Shown piece after piece: positions 7,627 through 16,618 of a stretch of DNA of 39,637 bases. The stretch lies in the NCBI GenBank assembly GCA_024642605.1, contig JAHEAT010000006.1, positions 1 to 39,637 on the forward strand. Reading direction: 5' to 3'. Numbering within the stretch: the first letter of the stretch is position 1; each line of letters begins with the position of its first letter. This DNA is from Microbacteriaceae bacterium (GTDB lineage Bacteria > Actinomycetota > Actinomycetes > Actinomycetales > Microbacteriaceae). The notes beneath the pieces were generated by a model, which ran no database searches, was not told the origin of the DNA, and saw nothing but the letters and a program-made list of their open reading frames with translations. Made by a program: the position numbers and the translations under genes.

Positions 7627-10209
7627 TTGCAGTCAATCAAGAAGGCCATCACCAAGATTTTTAAAATACTCTTGCGCAATCGTGTAACTCGCGGCTTCGT
7701 AAAACTTCTCGAATGGGTTGCATTCAAGATCACTTACTTCGGAGTGTCAAAGCCTCACCCGAAAGCGCTCGACAAGAAGCTCACCGACGCACTCACCAAG
7801 GGTCGCCCCCTCGAAGATGCACTCATCGATCACATTCGTGTTGGCTACGAGCCAAAAAACCGCATCAACACCCGTGCGATGCTGCAAACCCTGGTTGAAT
7901 CTCCCGCTACCAAAACACTTGGACAGCTTGGCTTTGGCACCTTCTTGGCGCTCGACGGCCTATACGACTCGGCCATGGGTTACTTCAAGGATGCCGGCCT
8001 AGAACTTGCGAAGCAGAAAGCTCCCTACGAATATTTCGACACCCTGCTAACTCTGAACAAACGCAAGGGTATTGCCGAGGCACGCGAGATTCTCGACAAC
8101 ACCGCCTCTGGTCGTTCGAGTGCATACAAGACTGCTCTGATTCGCGCGCTAATCAAGCATCACGAATTCGAGGGGCTGCGCCGCTACGTGGAAGGCGTCG
8201 TTCTAGCCGAAGGTGCTCGCCCTACTCTTGGCGAGAAGGCTCAGCTCGAGCTCAAGTGGTGGCACAAGCTGCTGCAAGATGATGGCAGCCAGGTGAAGCA
8301 GATCAAGGGTGCTATCAACTTTGCAGTCATGGATTACAACATGCTCGACTACACCAAAACCTCTTCAAATCGAGGCGACTACGTGCAGACTCTGGCAGCA
8401 ATCTCGCACCTTCTGCGCCACCAGAATGTTGAATTCGTTGGCGGCAGTGCACTTGCGAAATACCTTGACAAGATTCAAAAGTTTGTAAACCCGGAGCGCC
8501 GCACAGGTGAGGGTTCGAAGAAAGTAAAGGTGCAGCCAGTTGAGCTGCACCGAGACTTCGCTTCTGGCCGTCAATACCCAGAGAATACGTGGTTGATCAG
8601 CAACGGATGGTTCATGCACCGCCCTTACAAGGGCGAGGTTGACTTTCCATACCCGGCTAACATCAACCCGATTATGGTGTCGTTTCACATTCAAGACCCA
8701 GACGTTCTAACCGCAAAAACCGTTGAAGAACTCAAGAAGATTGGTCCTATCGGTTGCCGCGACTGGACCACGGTTTATCGTCTTCGCGACTACGGGGTTC
8801 CTGCGTTCTTCTCAGGCTGTGTCACCACCACCGTTGGTCAGGTTTTGCCTAAGGCTAAGTTTGGCGGCAAGATTCCTCGCCTAGCCGTAGTTGAGGCCAA
8901 GGTTCCGAGCAAATACCTGCTCTGGTGGAAGAAGCGCTTCATTCAGATTGGTGACCACGTTCGCGACTTCACCTTGGTTGAAGGCATCGAAGATGCCCGC
9001 CAGATGCTCGCCGAGTACCACACCTACGGTCACGTCATCACCAAGCGTCTGCACTGCTACCTGCCGGCTCGCTCCATGGGGCTTCCTGTAACCTTCACCC
9101 CGGGTAAGCGCTCGGATGTTCGATTCGAGGGTCTACTAGACCTCAACGAAACCGACTTCAACAAGATTCGCCACGGCCTTGAGCACAAACTCGAAGTGAT
9201 CACCACCGCGATTCTTGCTGGCAAGAGCCGTGACGAGGTTATGGCCATTTGGCGCGAACTAGTTGCTCCAGATGTTCAAGCAGCCGAGGTTTACTGCACC
9301 AACCTCGAACCAATCGGTAAGCCAGAAATTGACCTAGACAAGGTTTACGGAAAGTTCGATTCGCACGTAATGCACCTGGGCAACAACAAGTTTGGCAAGA
9401 AGCAGGTTCATCTCGCGTTCGCGGTCGACCAGAACCTCAAAGAAGAACTTGCTGTTGTGCTCGCATCGGTAGTTAGAAACACCAAACGCGAAATCAACGC
9501 ACACGTGCTAACCCGCGGTCTCGGCGAAGAATACTGGGCTCGCTTGCACAAGCTCTTTCCGCAGGTCAACTTCCACTTCCACGACTTCAGCTATATCGAC
9601 TACGGCAACTCGGTAAACCTTATGTCGCACATAACGGTGTCAACTTTCGACCGACTGTTCTTGCCTCAGGTACTCAAAGACGTCGACAAGGTGCTGTACC
9701 TCGATGTTGACATCCTGGTTCGCGGCGACGTTGGCGAACTTTACGATCTCGATGTCAAGAACCACGTATTCGCCGGCAAGAAGAGCCGCTTGGATGGCTG
9801 GTCGAACCTCGTGCACGTAATCACTCGAGTTTCTCTGCGCCTACCAGCGCAGCAGGCTTGGGCACTTCGTCGTCGTGCTCACGAAACCGGGAAACTCTCG
9901 GCTGACACCTACAACGCTGGCGTGCTACTGATGAACCTAAACCGCATGCGCAAAGACGAGTTCATCGAGAACCACCTCTACCTTGTAGAGAAACTTCACC
10001 TCAACGATCAAGACGTCATGAACTTCTACTCGAAGGGTAAGGCGCTACGCATTGGTGACGAATGGAACTTTGTGCCAACTCAGGACTATGCGAAAGACCC
10101 GAAGATTGTGCACTTTGCCGGGCCCGTTAAGCCCTGGAAGCCTCAGAACTCGCTTTACAAGAGCGAATTCCAAGCAATTGTTCGCGAACTAAAGCAACCT
10201 AGCAAGTAG
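7627..10209 (+). CDS. Fusion: polysaccharide pyruvyl transferase-like domain + GT8 glycosyltransferase
   Basis: An 860-residue two-enzyme protein. Residues 1-225 are mostly helical with no recognised domain. Residues about 230-495 resemble the polysaccharide pyruvyl transferase family (NRGDYVQTLA, then GCRDWTTVYRLRDYGVPAFFSGC and KRLHCYLPARSMGLP). Residues about 594-850 are a GT8 glycosyltransferase, with the metal-binding DVD at 693-695 (YLDVDILVRGD) and the YNAGVLLMNL and HFAG motifs. No membrane helix is seen, so it probably acts at the inner face of the membrane on a cell-surface glycan. The TTG at 7627 is preferred over the earlier frame start because AAGGAG lies 5 bases upstream. galU follows after 7 bases and could supply UDP-glucose for the GT8 half. 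Confidence 0.82.
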   Translation: MQSIKKAITKIFKILLRNRVTRGFVKLLEWVAFKITYFGVSKPHPKALDKKLTDALTKGRPLEDALIDHIRVGYEPKNRINTRAMLQTLVESPATKTLGQLGFGTFLALDGLYDSAMGYFKDAGLELAKQKAPYEYFDTLLTLNKRKGIAEAREILDNTASGRSSAYKTALIRALIKHHEFEGLRRYVEGVVLAEGARPTLGEKAQLELKWWHKLLQDDGSQVKQIKGAINFAVMDYNMLDYTKTSSNRGDYVQTLAAISHLLRHQNVEFVGGSALAKYLDKIQKFVNPERRTGEGSKKVKVQPVELHRDFASGRQYPENTWLISNGWFMHRPYKGEVDFPYPANINPIMVSFHIQDPDVLTAKTVEELKKIGPIGCRDWTTVYRLRDYGVPAFFSGCVTTTVGQVLPKAKFGGKIPRLAVVEAKVPSKYLLWWKKRFIQIGDHVRDFTLVEGIEDARQMLAEYHTYGHVITKRLHCYLPARSMGLPVTFTPGKRSDVRFEGLLDLNETDFNKIRHGLEHKLEVITTAILAGKSRDEVMAIWRELVAPDVQAAEVYCTNLEPIGKPEIDLDKVYGKFDSHVMHLGNNKFGKKQVHLAFAVDQNLKEELAVVLASVVRNTKREINAHVLTRGLGEEYWARLHKLFPQVNFHFHDFSYIDYGNSVNLMSHITVSTFDRLFLPQVLKDVDKVLYLDVDILVRGDVGELYDLDVKNHVFAGKKSRLDGWSNLVHVITRVSLRLPAQQAWALRRRAHETGKLSADTYNAGVLLMNLNRMRKDEFIENHLYLVEKLHLNDQDVMNFYSKGKALRIGDEWNFVPTQDYAKDPKIVHFAGPVKPWKPQNSLYKSEFQAIVRELKQPSK

Positions 10210-10216
10210 GAGCAAC

Positions 10217-11107
10217 ATGCCAAATCGCCCACGTAAAGCAGTGATTCCGGTTGCCGGCCTAGGCACCAGATTCTTGCCTGCAACCAAGGCCATGCCTAAA
10301 GAGATGCTCCCGCTGGTTGATAAGCCAGTGATTCAGTATGTCGTTGAAGAGGCCGTGCGCTCGGGCCTAAAAGATATTCTGTTTGTCACCGGCCGCGATA
10401 AGTATGCGCTCGAAAATCACTTTGACACCTCGGCCGATCTAGAAAGTCGCCTCGAGGCTAAGGGCGACCAGGAGAAGCTCGATCTGGTTCAAGCTCCAAC
10501 CGAACTAGGCAACATTCACTACGTTCGTCAGGGCGGCGCAAAGGGCCTAGGACACGCTGTGAACGCGGCCGCTTCGTTCACCAGCGACGAACCGTTTGCC
10601 GTTCTTTTGGGCGACGACGTAGTTGAAGAAACCAGCCACCTGCTCGAAACCATGATGGATGTTCACGGCAGAACCGGCGCGAACGTTGTCGCTCTGGTAG
10701 AAGTTCCGCGTGAAGAGATTCACAAGTACGGTTGCATCAAACCTGCCGGCCCCGAGGTTGACGGCGTTATTGAAGTTGCCGATTTCGTCGAAAAGCCAAA
10801 AACCGAACTTGCTCCATCGAACTTCGCCGTTATTGGCCGCTACATTCTCAACCCTGGTATTCACGAGTTGCTTGCCAACCAAGAGCCTGGGGCCGGTGGC
10901 GAGATTCAACTCACCGATGCCCTTGCCAAGGCTGCACGCGAGAAGCTAGCCGGCGGCGTGGTGGGGGTTGTCTTCCGCGGTGAGCGCTACGACGCGGGCG
11001 ACAAACTTGAGTTTTTGAAGGCAACGGTGATGTTGGCGACTAAGCGCGATGACCTTGGCCCAGACCTAATGGCTTGGCTTAAGAATTTTGTAACCAAAGC
11101 CCAATAG
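10217..11107 (+). CDS. galU: UTP-glucose-1-phosphate uridylyltransferase
   Basis: Makes UDP-glucose from UTP and glucose 1-phosphate, the donor for glycan synthesis and for the Leloir pathway. The 296-residue length is usual. The nucleotide-binding N-terminus GLGTRFLPATKAMPKEMLP, the LGDDVV metal site and the VEKP and GAGGEIQLTDA segments are all diagnostic. AGGAG lies 5 bases before the ATG. It lies 7 bases after the pyruvyl transferase/GT8 gene, so the two form one unit ending at the terminator at 11121-11151. Confidence 0.96.
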   Translation: MPNRPRKAVIPVAGLGTRFLPATKAMPKEMLPLVDKPVIQYVVEEAVRSGLKDILFVTGRDKYALENHFDTSADLESRLEAKGDQEKLDLVQAPTELGNIHYVRQGGAKGLGHAVNAAASFTSDEPFAVLLGDDVVEETSHLLETMMDVHGRTGANVVALVEVPREEIHKYGCIKPAGPEVDGVIEVADFVEKPKTELAPSNFAVIGRYILNPGIHELLANQEPGAGGEIQLTDALAKAAREKLAGGVVGVVFRGERYDAGDKLEFLKATVMLATKRDDLGPDLMAWLKNFVTKAQ

Positions 11108-11120
11108 GCCCAAAGCAAAG

Positions 11121-11151
11121 AAACCTCCCGTTCGATGAGTTCGGGAGGTTT
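11121..11151. terminator. Bidirectional intrinsic terminator between galU and the terC-like gene
   Basis: A 10-bp perfect stem (AAACCTCCCG with CGGGAGGTTT) and an 11-base loop. T-rich tracts follow on both strands (TACTTTTT on plus, CTTT on minus), so it can serve both convergent genes. Confidence 0.85.
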
Positions 11152-11165
11152 ACTTTTTGGGCGGG

Positions 11166-12149
11166 TTACTCTTTGCCCTTGGCGCGGGCCAAGCGTACGT
11201 AACTCGCAATGGCAGCCACGGCAATAGATCCGGCAATCACCAGAAGCGAAGCCTCGGTAGAAATGTCTGGTGCCCACTCGATGTGCTTGCCACCGTTTAC
11301 AAAAGGCAGTTCGTTCTCATGCATGGCGTGAAGCACCAGTTTTACGCCAATAAAAGCGAGGATAAACGAGATGCCGTACTTGAGGTAGTGAAGCTTGTCG
11401 ACCAACGATCCAAGCAAGAAGTAGAGCTGTCGAAGCCCCATGAGAGCAAAGACGTTCGCGGTGAACACGATGAATGCATCGGTGGTAATACCGAAGATTG
11501 CTGGAATCGAATCGAACGCGAACATCACATCGGTGGCGGCGATGGCAATGAATACTACGAGTGCCGGGGTGAAAACCTTTTTGCCGTCAATCTTGGTGCG
11601 CAGCTTGATGCCGTCGAAATCGTTTGAGACACGAACACGCTTGCGCAGCCAAACAATTAGCTTCGATTCAGAATCTTCGTCGTCGTCTTCTGACCTGAAT
11701 GCCTGGTGCCAAGCGGTGTAGAGCAGGAAAGCTCCGAAGATGTAGAAGATGAAGCTGAAGTTTTCGATGAGTGCCGCCCCCACGAGAATGAAGACGCCGC
11801 GAAGCACGAGTGCCATGACGATACCTACCATGAGCACCTCTTGCTGCAATCGCTTAGGAACATTGAAGCGCACCATGAGAATGAGAAATACGAAGAGATT
11901 GTCTAGGCTCAGGCTGTATTCGGTGAGCCAACCGGCGAAAAACTCATTGGCTCGTTGCCAACCGAACAGTTGCCAAAGTATGAGACCGAATCCGGTTGCT
12001 AAAGCCGAGTAAAACACCACCCAAAGGGTAGATTCGCGGTTGCTCGGCACGTGCGGTCTGGCCATGATCAGAAGTAGGTCGGCAATCACCATTACAACTA
12101 ACACGGCCATGCTCGAAAGCTCGAAGATTTCGTAGTTTGTGAGGGTCAT
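11166..12149 (-). CDS. TerC/Alx-family integral membrane protein
   Basis: A 327-residue membrane protein of the TerC family, some members of which export manganese or protect against tellurite and metal stress. About eight hydrophobic helices are visible, with the family's acidic signatures SLDNLFVF and ATDVMFAFDSIPA in membrane segments, and a charged cytoplasmic loop (SEDDDEDSES). The frame opens at 12182, but the ATG at 12149 starts the conserved region and a -10-like TAGACT box lies 7 bases upstream, pointing to a leaderless message. The substrate is inferred from the family only. Confidence 0.88.
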   Translation of the reverse strand: MTLTNYEIFELSSMAVLVVMVIADLLLIMARPHVPSNRESTLWVVFYSALATGFGLILWQLFGWQRANEFFAGWLTEYSLSLDNLFVFLILMVRFNVPKRLQQEVLMVGIVMALVLRGVFILVGAALIENFSFIFYIFGAFLLYTAWHQAFRSEDDDEDSESKLIVWLRKRVRVSNDFDGIKLRTKIDGKKVFTPALVVFIAIAATDVMFAFDSIPAIFGITTDAFIVFTANVFALMGLRQLYFLLGSLVDKLHYLKYGISFILAFIGVKLVLHAMHENELPFVNGGKHIEWAPDISTEASLLVIAGSIAVAAIASYVRLARAKGKE

Positions 12150-12156
12150 CAGCACC

Positions 12157-12162
12157 AGTCTA
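12157..12162 (-). promoter_or_regulatory. -10 box of the terC-like gene (leaderless)
   Basis: TAGACT on the minus strand ends 7 bases before the ATG at 12149 and no ribosome-binding site is present. This supports 12149 rather than 12182 as the start. Confidence 0.4.
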
Positions 12163-12217
12163 AGCGCCAATCGCTCTGGCAACTAAGGTTGTTTATAGGT
12201 TGTGTCATTGGAGAAGT

Positions 12218-13309
12218 ATGCCCACTAGAAAACTGCATGAAAAGCTGTCAGACGGAAGAGACTTGTTCTATTTCGACGACGCTGAATCTTCACTGCCAGC
12301 CACTCGAAAGCGAGACCTTCGAGAGGCGGCACCTCGCCCGGGTGTAGCACAAATGCGCCTTGATTCGCTCACCGGCGACTGGATTTCGGTGGCATCACAC
12401 CGTCACGCCAGAGCCTTTCTGCCGCCAGCATCCGAGTGCCCACTCTGCCCCACCACTGAGAGTTTTCAAAGCGAGTTGCCAGACGCTTTCGATGTGGCCG
12501 TCTTTGAAAATAAGAGCCCATCTTTTGGGCCAATTCTCGCCGAGGTAGACAACCCAAACTACGCTGTCGAACCAGGCCTAAAAATCGGCGCTACCCGAGA
12601 TTCAATCGGCAGGTGCGAGGTTGTTGTCTTTAGCTCTGAGCACGAGGGTTCGGTTAGTCAGCTGCCGGTTGCCCGAGTGAGAACCATCGTTGATGCCTGG
12701 ACCGACCGCACCGATTCGCTTTTGCGAATGCCAGGCGTTCGAACCGTCTTTCCATTTGAAAACCGCGGGCAAGATATTGGAGTGACGCTCCATCACCCGC
12801 ACGGGCAGATTTACGCCTACCCTTACGTAACTCCAACGCACGCCAAATATCTGACTTCGATCGAAACCTACGGCAAAGATCTATTTGCCGACACTTTGTC
12901 TTTCGAACGTGCGGGTGAACGCGTAGTTCTCGCGAGCGAAAACTTCACAGTCTTTGTGCCGTTCGCTGGCCGCTGGCCGGTTGAAATAATGATTTTGCCG
13001 CACCGTCACGTGAACTCGTTCGTAGACCTCACCGACGACGAGCGCGAAGAACTGGCCTTGGTCTACTCGAAAACCCTAAAAGCGGTCGACGGCATGTACG
13101 ACACACCAACCCCGTACATCGCGGCCTGGCACCAAGCACCACGGGTTGATGGTGGCGAAAACATCCGTTTTCATTTCAGACTCACGTCGCCAAGACGCGC
13201 GGCAGACAAGCTGAAATACCTAGCCGGCTCCGAGTCGGCCATGGGCGCTTTCATCGCCGATTTTGCTCAGGAAACCACCGCTGCCCGACTTAGAGAGGTT
13301 ATTCGTTGA
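12218..13309 (+). CDS. galT: Galactose-1-phosphate uridylyltransferase
   Basis: Exchanges UMP between UDP-glucose and galactose 1-phosphate in the Leloir pathway. The catalytic HPH is at residues 193-195 (HHPHGQIYAYP; His195 carries the UMP) and Cys74/Cys77 in ECPLC fit the N-terminal zinc site. The protein is 363 residues. The ATG at 12218 is preferred over an upstream in-frame TTG at 12200 because GGAG precedes it by 4 bases; a TAGGTT -10-like box lies at 12196-12201. The stop overlaps the TTG start of galK, so the pair is translationally coupled. Confidence 0.95.
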   Translation: MPTRKLHEKLSDGRDLFYFDDAESSLPATRKRDLREAAPRPGVAQMRLDSLTGDWISVASHRHARAFLPPASECPLCPTTESFQSELPDAFDVAVFENKSPSFGPILAEVDNPNYAVEPGLKIGATRDSIGRCEVVVFSSEHEGSVSQLPVARVRTIVDAWTDRTDSLLRMPGVRTVFPFENRGQDIGVTLHHPHGQIYAYPYVTPTHAKYLTSIETYGKDLFADTLSFERAGERVVLASENFTVFVPFAGRWPVEIMILPHRHVNSFVDLTDDEREELALVYSKTLKAVDGMYDTPTPYIAAWHQAPRVDGGENIRFHFRLTSPRRAADKLKYLAGSESAMGAFIADFAQETTAARLREVIR

Positions 13310-14463
13310 GCGACCCAATAGCACTGCAAGCCGCCGCACACTTCGCCGCAAAATACGGCTACGAAGCCACCGGCGTTTGGTCTGCTCCAGGAAGAGTAAA
13401 CCTAATTGGCGAGCACACCGACTACAACGAAGGCTTCGTTTTACCATTCGCGATTAACCGAAGAACCTATGCGGCCGTAAGCCTCAGAAGCGATTCAAAG
13501 GTGCGAGTATCTTCAAGTTTCTCGCCCGAAACCGTCGAAGCTGAGATGGGCGCCATTAGCGCTGAGAGCGCATCGGGCTGGTCTGGATACCCGCTGGGGG
13601 TGGTTTGGGCGGTTCACGAAAAAATCGGTTCGTGGGGTTCGGGTCTAGACATCTTTATCGACTCAGATGTGCCGGTAGGCGCTGGTCTATCGTCGTCGGC
13701 TGCCATCGAATGTGCCGTTGCAGTTGCCGTTAACGAACTCTGGAACACCAACCTTGGCAGACGCGACTTGGCGCGTATCGGTCAACGTGCCGAAAATGCA
13801 ATCGTGGGCGCACCGACCGGAATCATGGATCAATCGGCTTCGATGCTCGGCGAACTTGATCACGCCGTTTTTCTAGACTGCCGCGACCTAACCGCCAAGA
13901 GCGTTCCACTGGGCTTCGCCGAAGCAGGTTTAGAGATTTTGATTATCGACACCCAAGTGGAGCACCGCCACTCCGAAGGGGGCTACGCCTCGCGTCGTGC
14001 ATCGTGTGAACTGGGTGCCGCCACCATGGGAGTCAAGGCGTTGCGCGACCTAACCATCGCCGACCTCGATCGAGCTCATGAACTTCTCGATGACGTGACC
14101 TTTAGACGAGTTCGACACATCGTTACCGAAAACCAGCGCGTGCTCGACACCGTTGCCATGCTTGAAACTCAGGGGCCGCGAGCCATTGGCGATCTGCTTT
14201 ATGGTTCTCACGCGTCGATGCGCGACGACTTCGAGATCAGCATCGATGAACTAGATACGGCAGTTGAAACCGCTCTGCGTCACGGTGCGGTTGGCGCTCG
14301 AATGACCGGTGGCGGCTTCGGTGGCGCAGCGATTGCGTTAACTCCGGTTGAAATTATCTCTGAAGTGACGCTTGCCGTTCGTGCAGAGTTTGAAGCGCTG
14401 GGATACGGCGAGCCGAGCATCTTTGCGGTGTCTGCCGCGCCGGGTGCGGTTCGCGTTATCTAA
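13306..14463 (+). CDS. galK: Galactokinase
   Basis: Phosphorylates galactose at C1 with ATP (GHMP kinase family). The galactose-binding signature GRVNLIGEHTDYN is near residue 30, the ATP-binding motif GAGLSSSAAIE is about residue 125, and MTGGGFGGAAIAL lies near the C-terminus; 385 residues is typical. The TTG start overlaps the galT stop (TTGA) with AGAGAGG 7 bases upstream. No galE lies beside the pair. The 3' end overlaps the convergent aldehyde dehydrogenase gene by 4 bases, leaving no room for a separate terminator. Confidence 0.96.
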   Translation: MSDPIALQAAAHFAAKYGYEATGVWSAPGRVNLIGEHTDYNEGFVLPFAINRRTYAAVSLRSDSKVRVSSSFSPETVEAEMGAISAESASGWSGYPLGVVWAVHEKIGSWGSGLDIFIDSDVPVGAGLSSSAAIECAVAVAVNELWNTNLGRRDLARIGQRAENAIVGAPTGIMDQSASMLGELDHAVFLDCRDLTAKSVPLGFAEAGLEILIIDTQVEHRHSEGGYASRRASCELGAATMGVKALRDLTIADLDRAHELLDDVTFRRVRHIVTENQRVLDTVAMLETQGPRAIGDLLYGSHASMRDDFEISIDELDTAVETALRHGAVGARMTGGGFGGAAIALTPVEIISEVTLAVRAEFEALGYGEPSIFAVSAAPGAVRVI

Positions 14464-15929
14464 AGAAACGGGTCAGGCGTCATAACGTACTTGGTTTCCA
14501 AATATTCGTTGATGCCTTCGAAGCCGCCCTCACGCCCAAGACCCGATTGTTTAACGCCACCAAATGGCGCAGCCGCGTTTGAAACCAAACCGGTGTTTAA
14601 CCCGGTCATGCCGGTGTCGAGTGATTCGACAAGGCGAAGGCCGCGCTTTAGGTCTTTGGTGAACGCGTAGGAAACCAAGCCATACTCGGTGTCGTTAGCC
14701 AAGGCAACCGCTTCTTCTTCGGTCTTGAAGTGCACGATTGGCGCGATAGGCCCGAATATTTCTTCACGAAGAATTGTTGAACCCGGCTTGACGCCTTGAA
14801 TCACCGTTGGCTTGAAGAAGTATCCATCGCCTTCGCCAGCTTCGCCACCAACAACCACCGATCCACCTTCGGCAACGGTGACGTCTACCAGCCGCTGCAT
14901 GTTTTGGCGTGCTTTCTCATTGATTACCGGGCCACATGTGGTGTCGGCATCCAAGCCCCTGCCGAGCTTGAGTGCACCCATCTTGGCTGCCAACTGGTTT
15001 GCGAATTCTTCGGCAACCGATTCGTGCACGATAAACCGATTGGCTGCGGTGCAGGCCTGGCCAATGTTGCGCATCTTGGCTAGCATTGCCCCAGCCACCG
15101 CTGCTTCGATATCGGCATCTTCGAACACCACAAACGGTGCATTGCCGCCTAGTTCCATCGATGTGCGAAGCACCTGTTGCGCCGACTGCTCGAGCAGCTT
15201 GCGCCCCACCTGGGTTGAACCCGTGAAGGTTATCTTGCGCAGGCGCGAGTCGGCGATGATTGGCCCCGAGGTGGCTGCCGAAGTGCTAGTGGTGATCACG
15301 TTGACCACGCCAGCCGGCAGACCCGCCTCTTCGAGAGTTTTCATCAGTAACAGCGTGGTGAGTGGTGTGAGTTCTGCAGGCTTGACCACCATGGTGCAAC
15401 CGGCCGCAATGGCTGGGCCGATTTTGCGAGTCGCCATGGCCAGTGGAAAGTTCCAAGGGGTGATAGCGAATGCTGGCCCAACCGGGCGCTGGGCAACCAG
15501 CATGCGGCCGGCACCCTCAGGTGATGTTCCGTAGCGCCCGTTGATTCGTACGGCCTCTTCGCTAAACCAGCGCAAGAACTCGTTGCCGTAGGCTACTTCG
15601 CCGCGAGCCTCGGCAATCGGCTTGCCCATTTCTAGGCTGATTAGAGTGGCAAATTCTTCTGAGCGAAGCTTGATCAGCTCGAAGGCGCGGCGCAAAATTT
15701 CTCCACGTTCACGAGGAGCGACTCGCGACCAGGTCTTCTGTGTTTCATCTGCTGCTGCGAGGGCAGCTAGGCCGTCGGCTGCATTTGCGTTGGCAATGGT
15801 TAGCAGAGTTTTTCCGGTAGCCGGATCCTCGACCTCGATGTGACCTTCACCGTGCCCATCTACCCACGTGCCGTTGATATACAACTGGGTTGGAACCTTG
15901 GCTAAAAGATCTTGCTCACTAAGCGCCAT
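14460..15929 (-). CDS. gabD: Succinate-semialdehyde dehydrogenase-type aldehyde dehydrogenase
   Basis: An NAD(P)-dependent aldehyde dehydrogenase in the succinate-semialdehyde/glutarate-semialdehyde subgroup, oxidising succinate semialdehyde to succinate. The 489-residue protein has Glu259 in MELGGNAP, catalytic Cys293 in GQACTAANR, the ITPWNFP motif and the FTGSTQVGR cofactor loop. The C-terminal PFGGVKQSGLGREGG is typical of GabD. No GABA transaminase is adjacent, so the exact substrate is a family-based inference. It lies 62 bases after the nicotinamidase gene in the same direction. Confidence 0.9.
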   Translation of the reverse strand: MALSEQDLLAKVPTQLYINGTWVDGHGEGHIEVEDPATGKTLLTIANANAADGLAALAAADETQKTWSRVAPRERGEILRRAFELIKLRSEEFATLISLEMGKPIAEARGEVAYGNEFLRWFSEEAVRINGRYGTSPEGAGRMLVAQRPVGPAFAITPWNFPLAMATRKIGPAIAAGCTMVVKPAELTPLTTLLLMKTLEEAGLPAGVVNVITTSTSAATSGPIIADSRLRKITFTGSTQVGRKLLEQSAQQVLRTSMELGGNAPFVVFEDADIEAAVAGAMLAKMRNIGQACTAANRFIVHESVAEEFANQLAAKMGALKLGRGLDADTTCGPVINEKARQNMQRLVDVTVAEGGSVVVGGEAGEGDGYFFKPTVIQGVKPGSTILREEIFGPIAPIVHFKTEEEAVALANDTEYGLVSYAFTKDLKRGLRLVESLDTGMTGLNTGLVSNAAAPFGGVKQSGLGREGGFEGINEYLETKYVMTPDPFL

Positions 15930-15991
15930 TGCTTTACTTTCTAATCGAGGCAGCTGGCTCGACTGCTTTCAAGTCTGCCATGAAACGAAGG

Positions 15992-16579
15992 TTACGCCCC
16001 AACGACCGTCACACCCGAGCGGGCAAGTTTCTGCAACGCCTGCACCGATGTTTCTGGCGCGACGCCTGCGGTGAGCTCGGCGAGCACCCGAACCGAAAAC
16101 TTGGCGTTTAGAGCATCCATGGCCGAGGCAAGCACGCAGTAGTCGGTGGCTATTCCAACCACATCAATCTGGGATGCCTGCAGCCGCTGCAACACAGTCG
16201 AGAGCGACTCACCCTCGGCGGTAACACCTTCGAAGATCGAATACGACGGCTTACCCTGGCCCTTTTGAACATGAACGTCGATGAGTTTTGTGTCGAGGTT
16301 GGCTTGATACTCAGCCCCAAAAGTGCCGGCAATGCAGTGAGGCGGCCAGGAGTCGACAAAGTCTGGGGTTGCCGGGGGCCAAACAATGTGGCCGCCATTG
16401 TCGCTGTCTGCGTCATGCCAATCACGTGAAGCGATTACGGCAGCGTACTGGTCACGATTTTGTCGAACGTATTCGGTAATACCCGCTGCCACAGCCGCTC
16501 CGCCAGCAACGCCAAGCGACCCACCCTCGCAGAAGTCGTTTTGCACATCGATTACAAAAAGTACTCGAGTCACATGCAC
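15992..16579 (-). CDS. pncA: Nicotinamidase/pyrazinamidase
   Basis: Hydrolyses nicotinamide to nicotinate and ammonia in NAD salvage. The isochorismatase-fold triad is visible: Asp11 (VIDVQNDF), Lys106 (VQKGQ) and Cys148 (ATDYCVLASA). Asp53, His55 and His64 in SRDWHDADSDNGGH match the metal site. The 195-residue length is normal. The ATG at 16579 is supported by GAGAGGG a few bases upstream. The gene lies 39 bases after the D,D-carboxypeptidase gene and may be co-transcribed with it. Confidence 0.93.
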   Translation of the reverse strand: MHVTRVLFVIDVQNDFCEGGSLGVAGGAAVAAGITEYVRQNRDQYAAVIASRDWHDADSDNGGHIVWPPATPDFVDSWPPHCIAGTFGAEYQANLDTKLIDVHVQKGQGKPSYSIFEGVTAEGESLSTVLQRLQASQIDVVGIATDYCVLASAMDALNAKFSVRVLAELTAGVAPETSVQALQKLARSGVTVVGA

Positions 16580-16618
16580 CCTCTCACCTAATGATTTGGT
16601 CGGCGTCGAAAATCGAAC

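Noticed and set aside
14812..15534. Long plus-strand frame opposite gabD
   Set aside because: It lies wholly antisense to a clear aldehyde dehydrogenase; its Ser/Pro/Ala-rich content is typical of a shadow frame.
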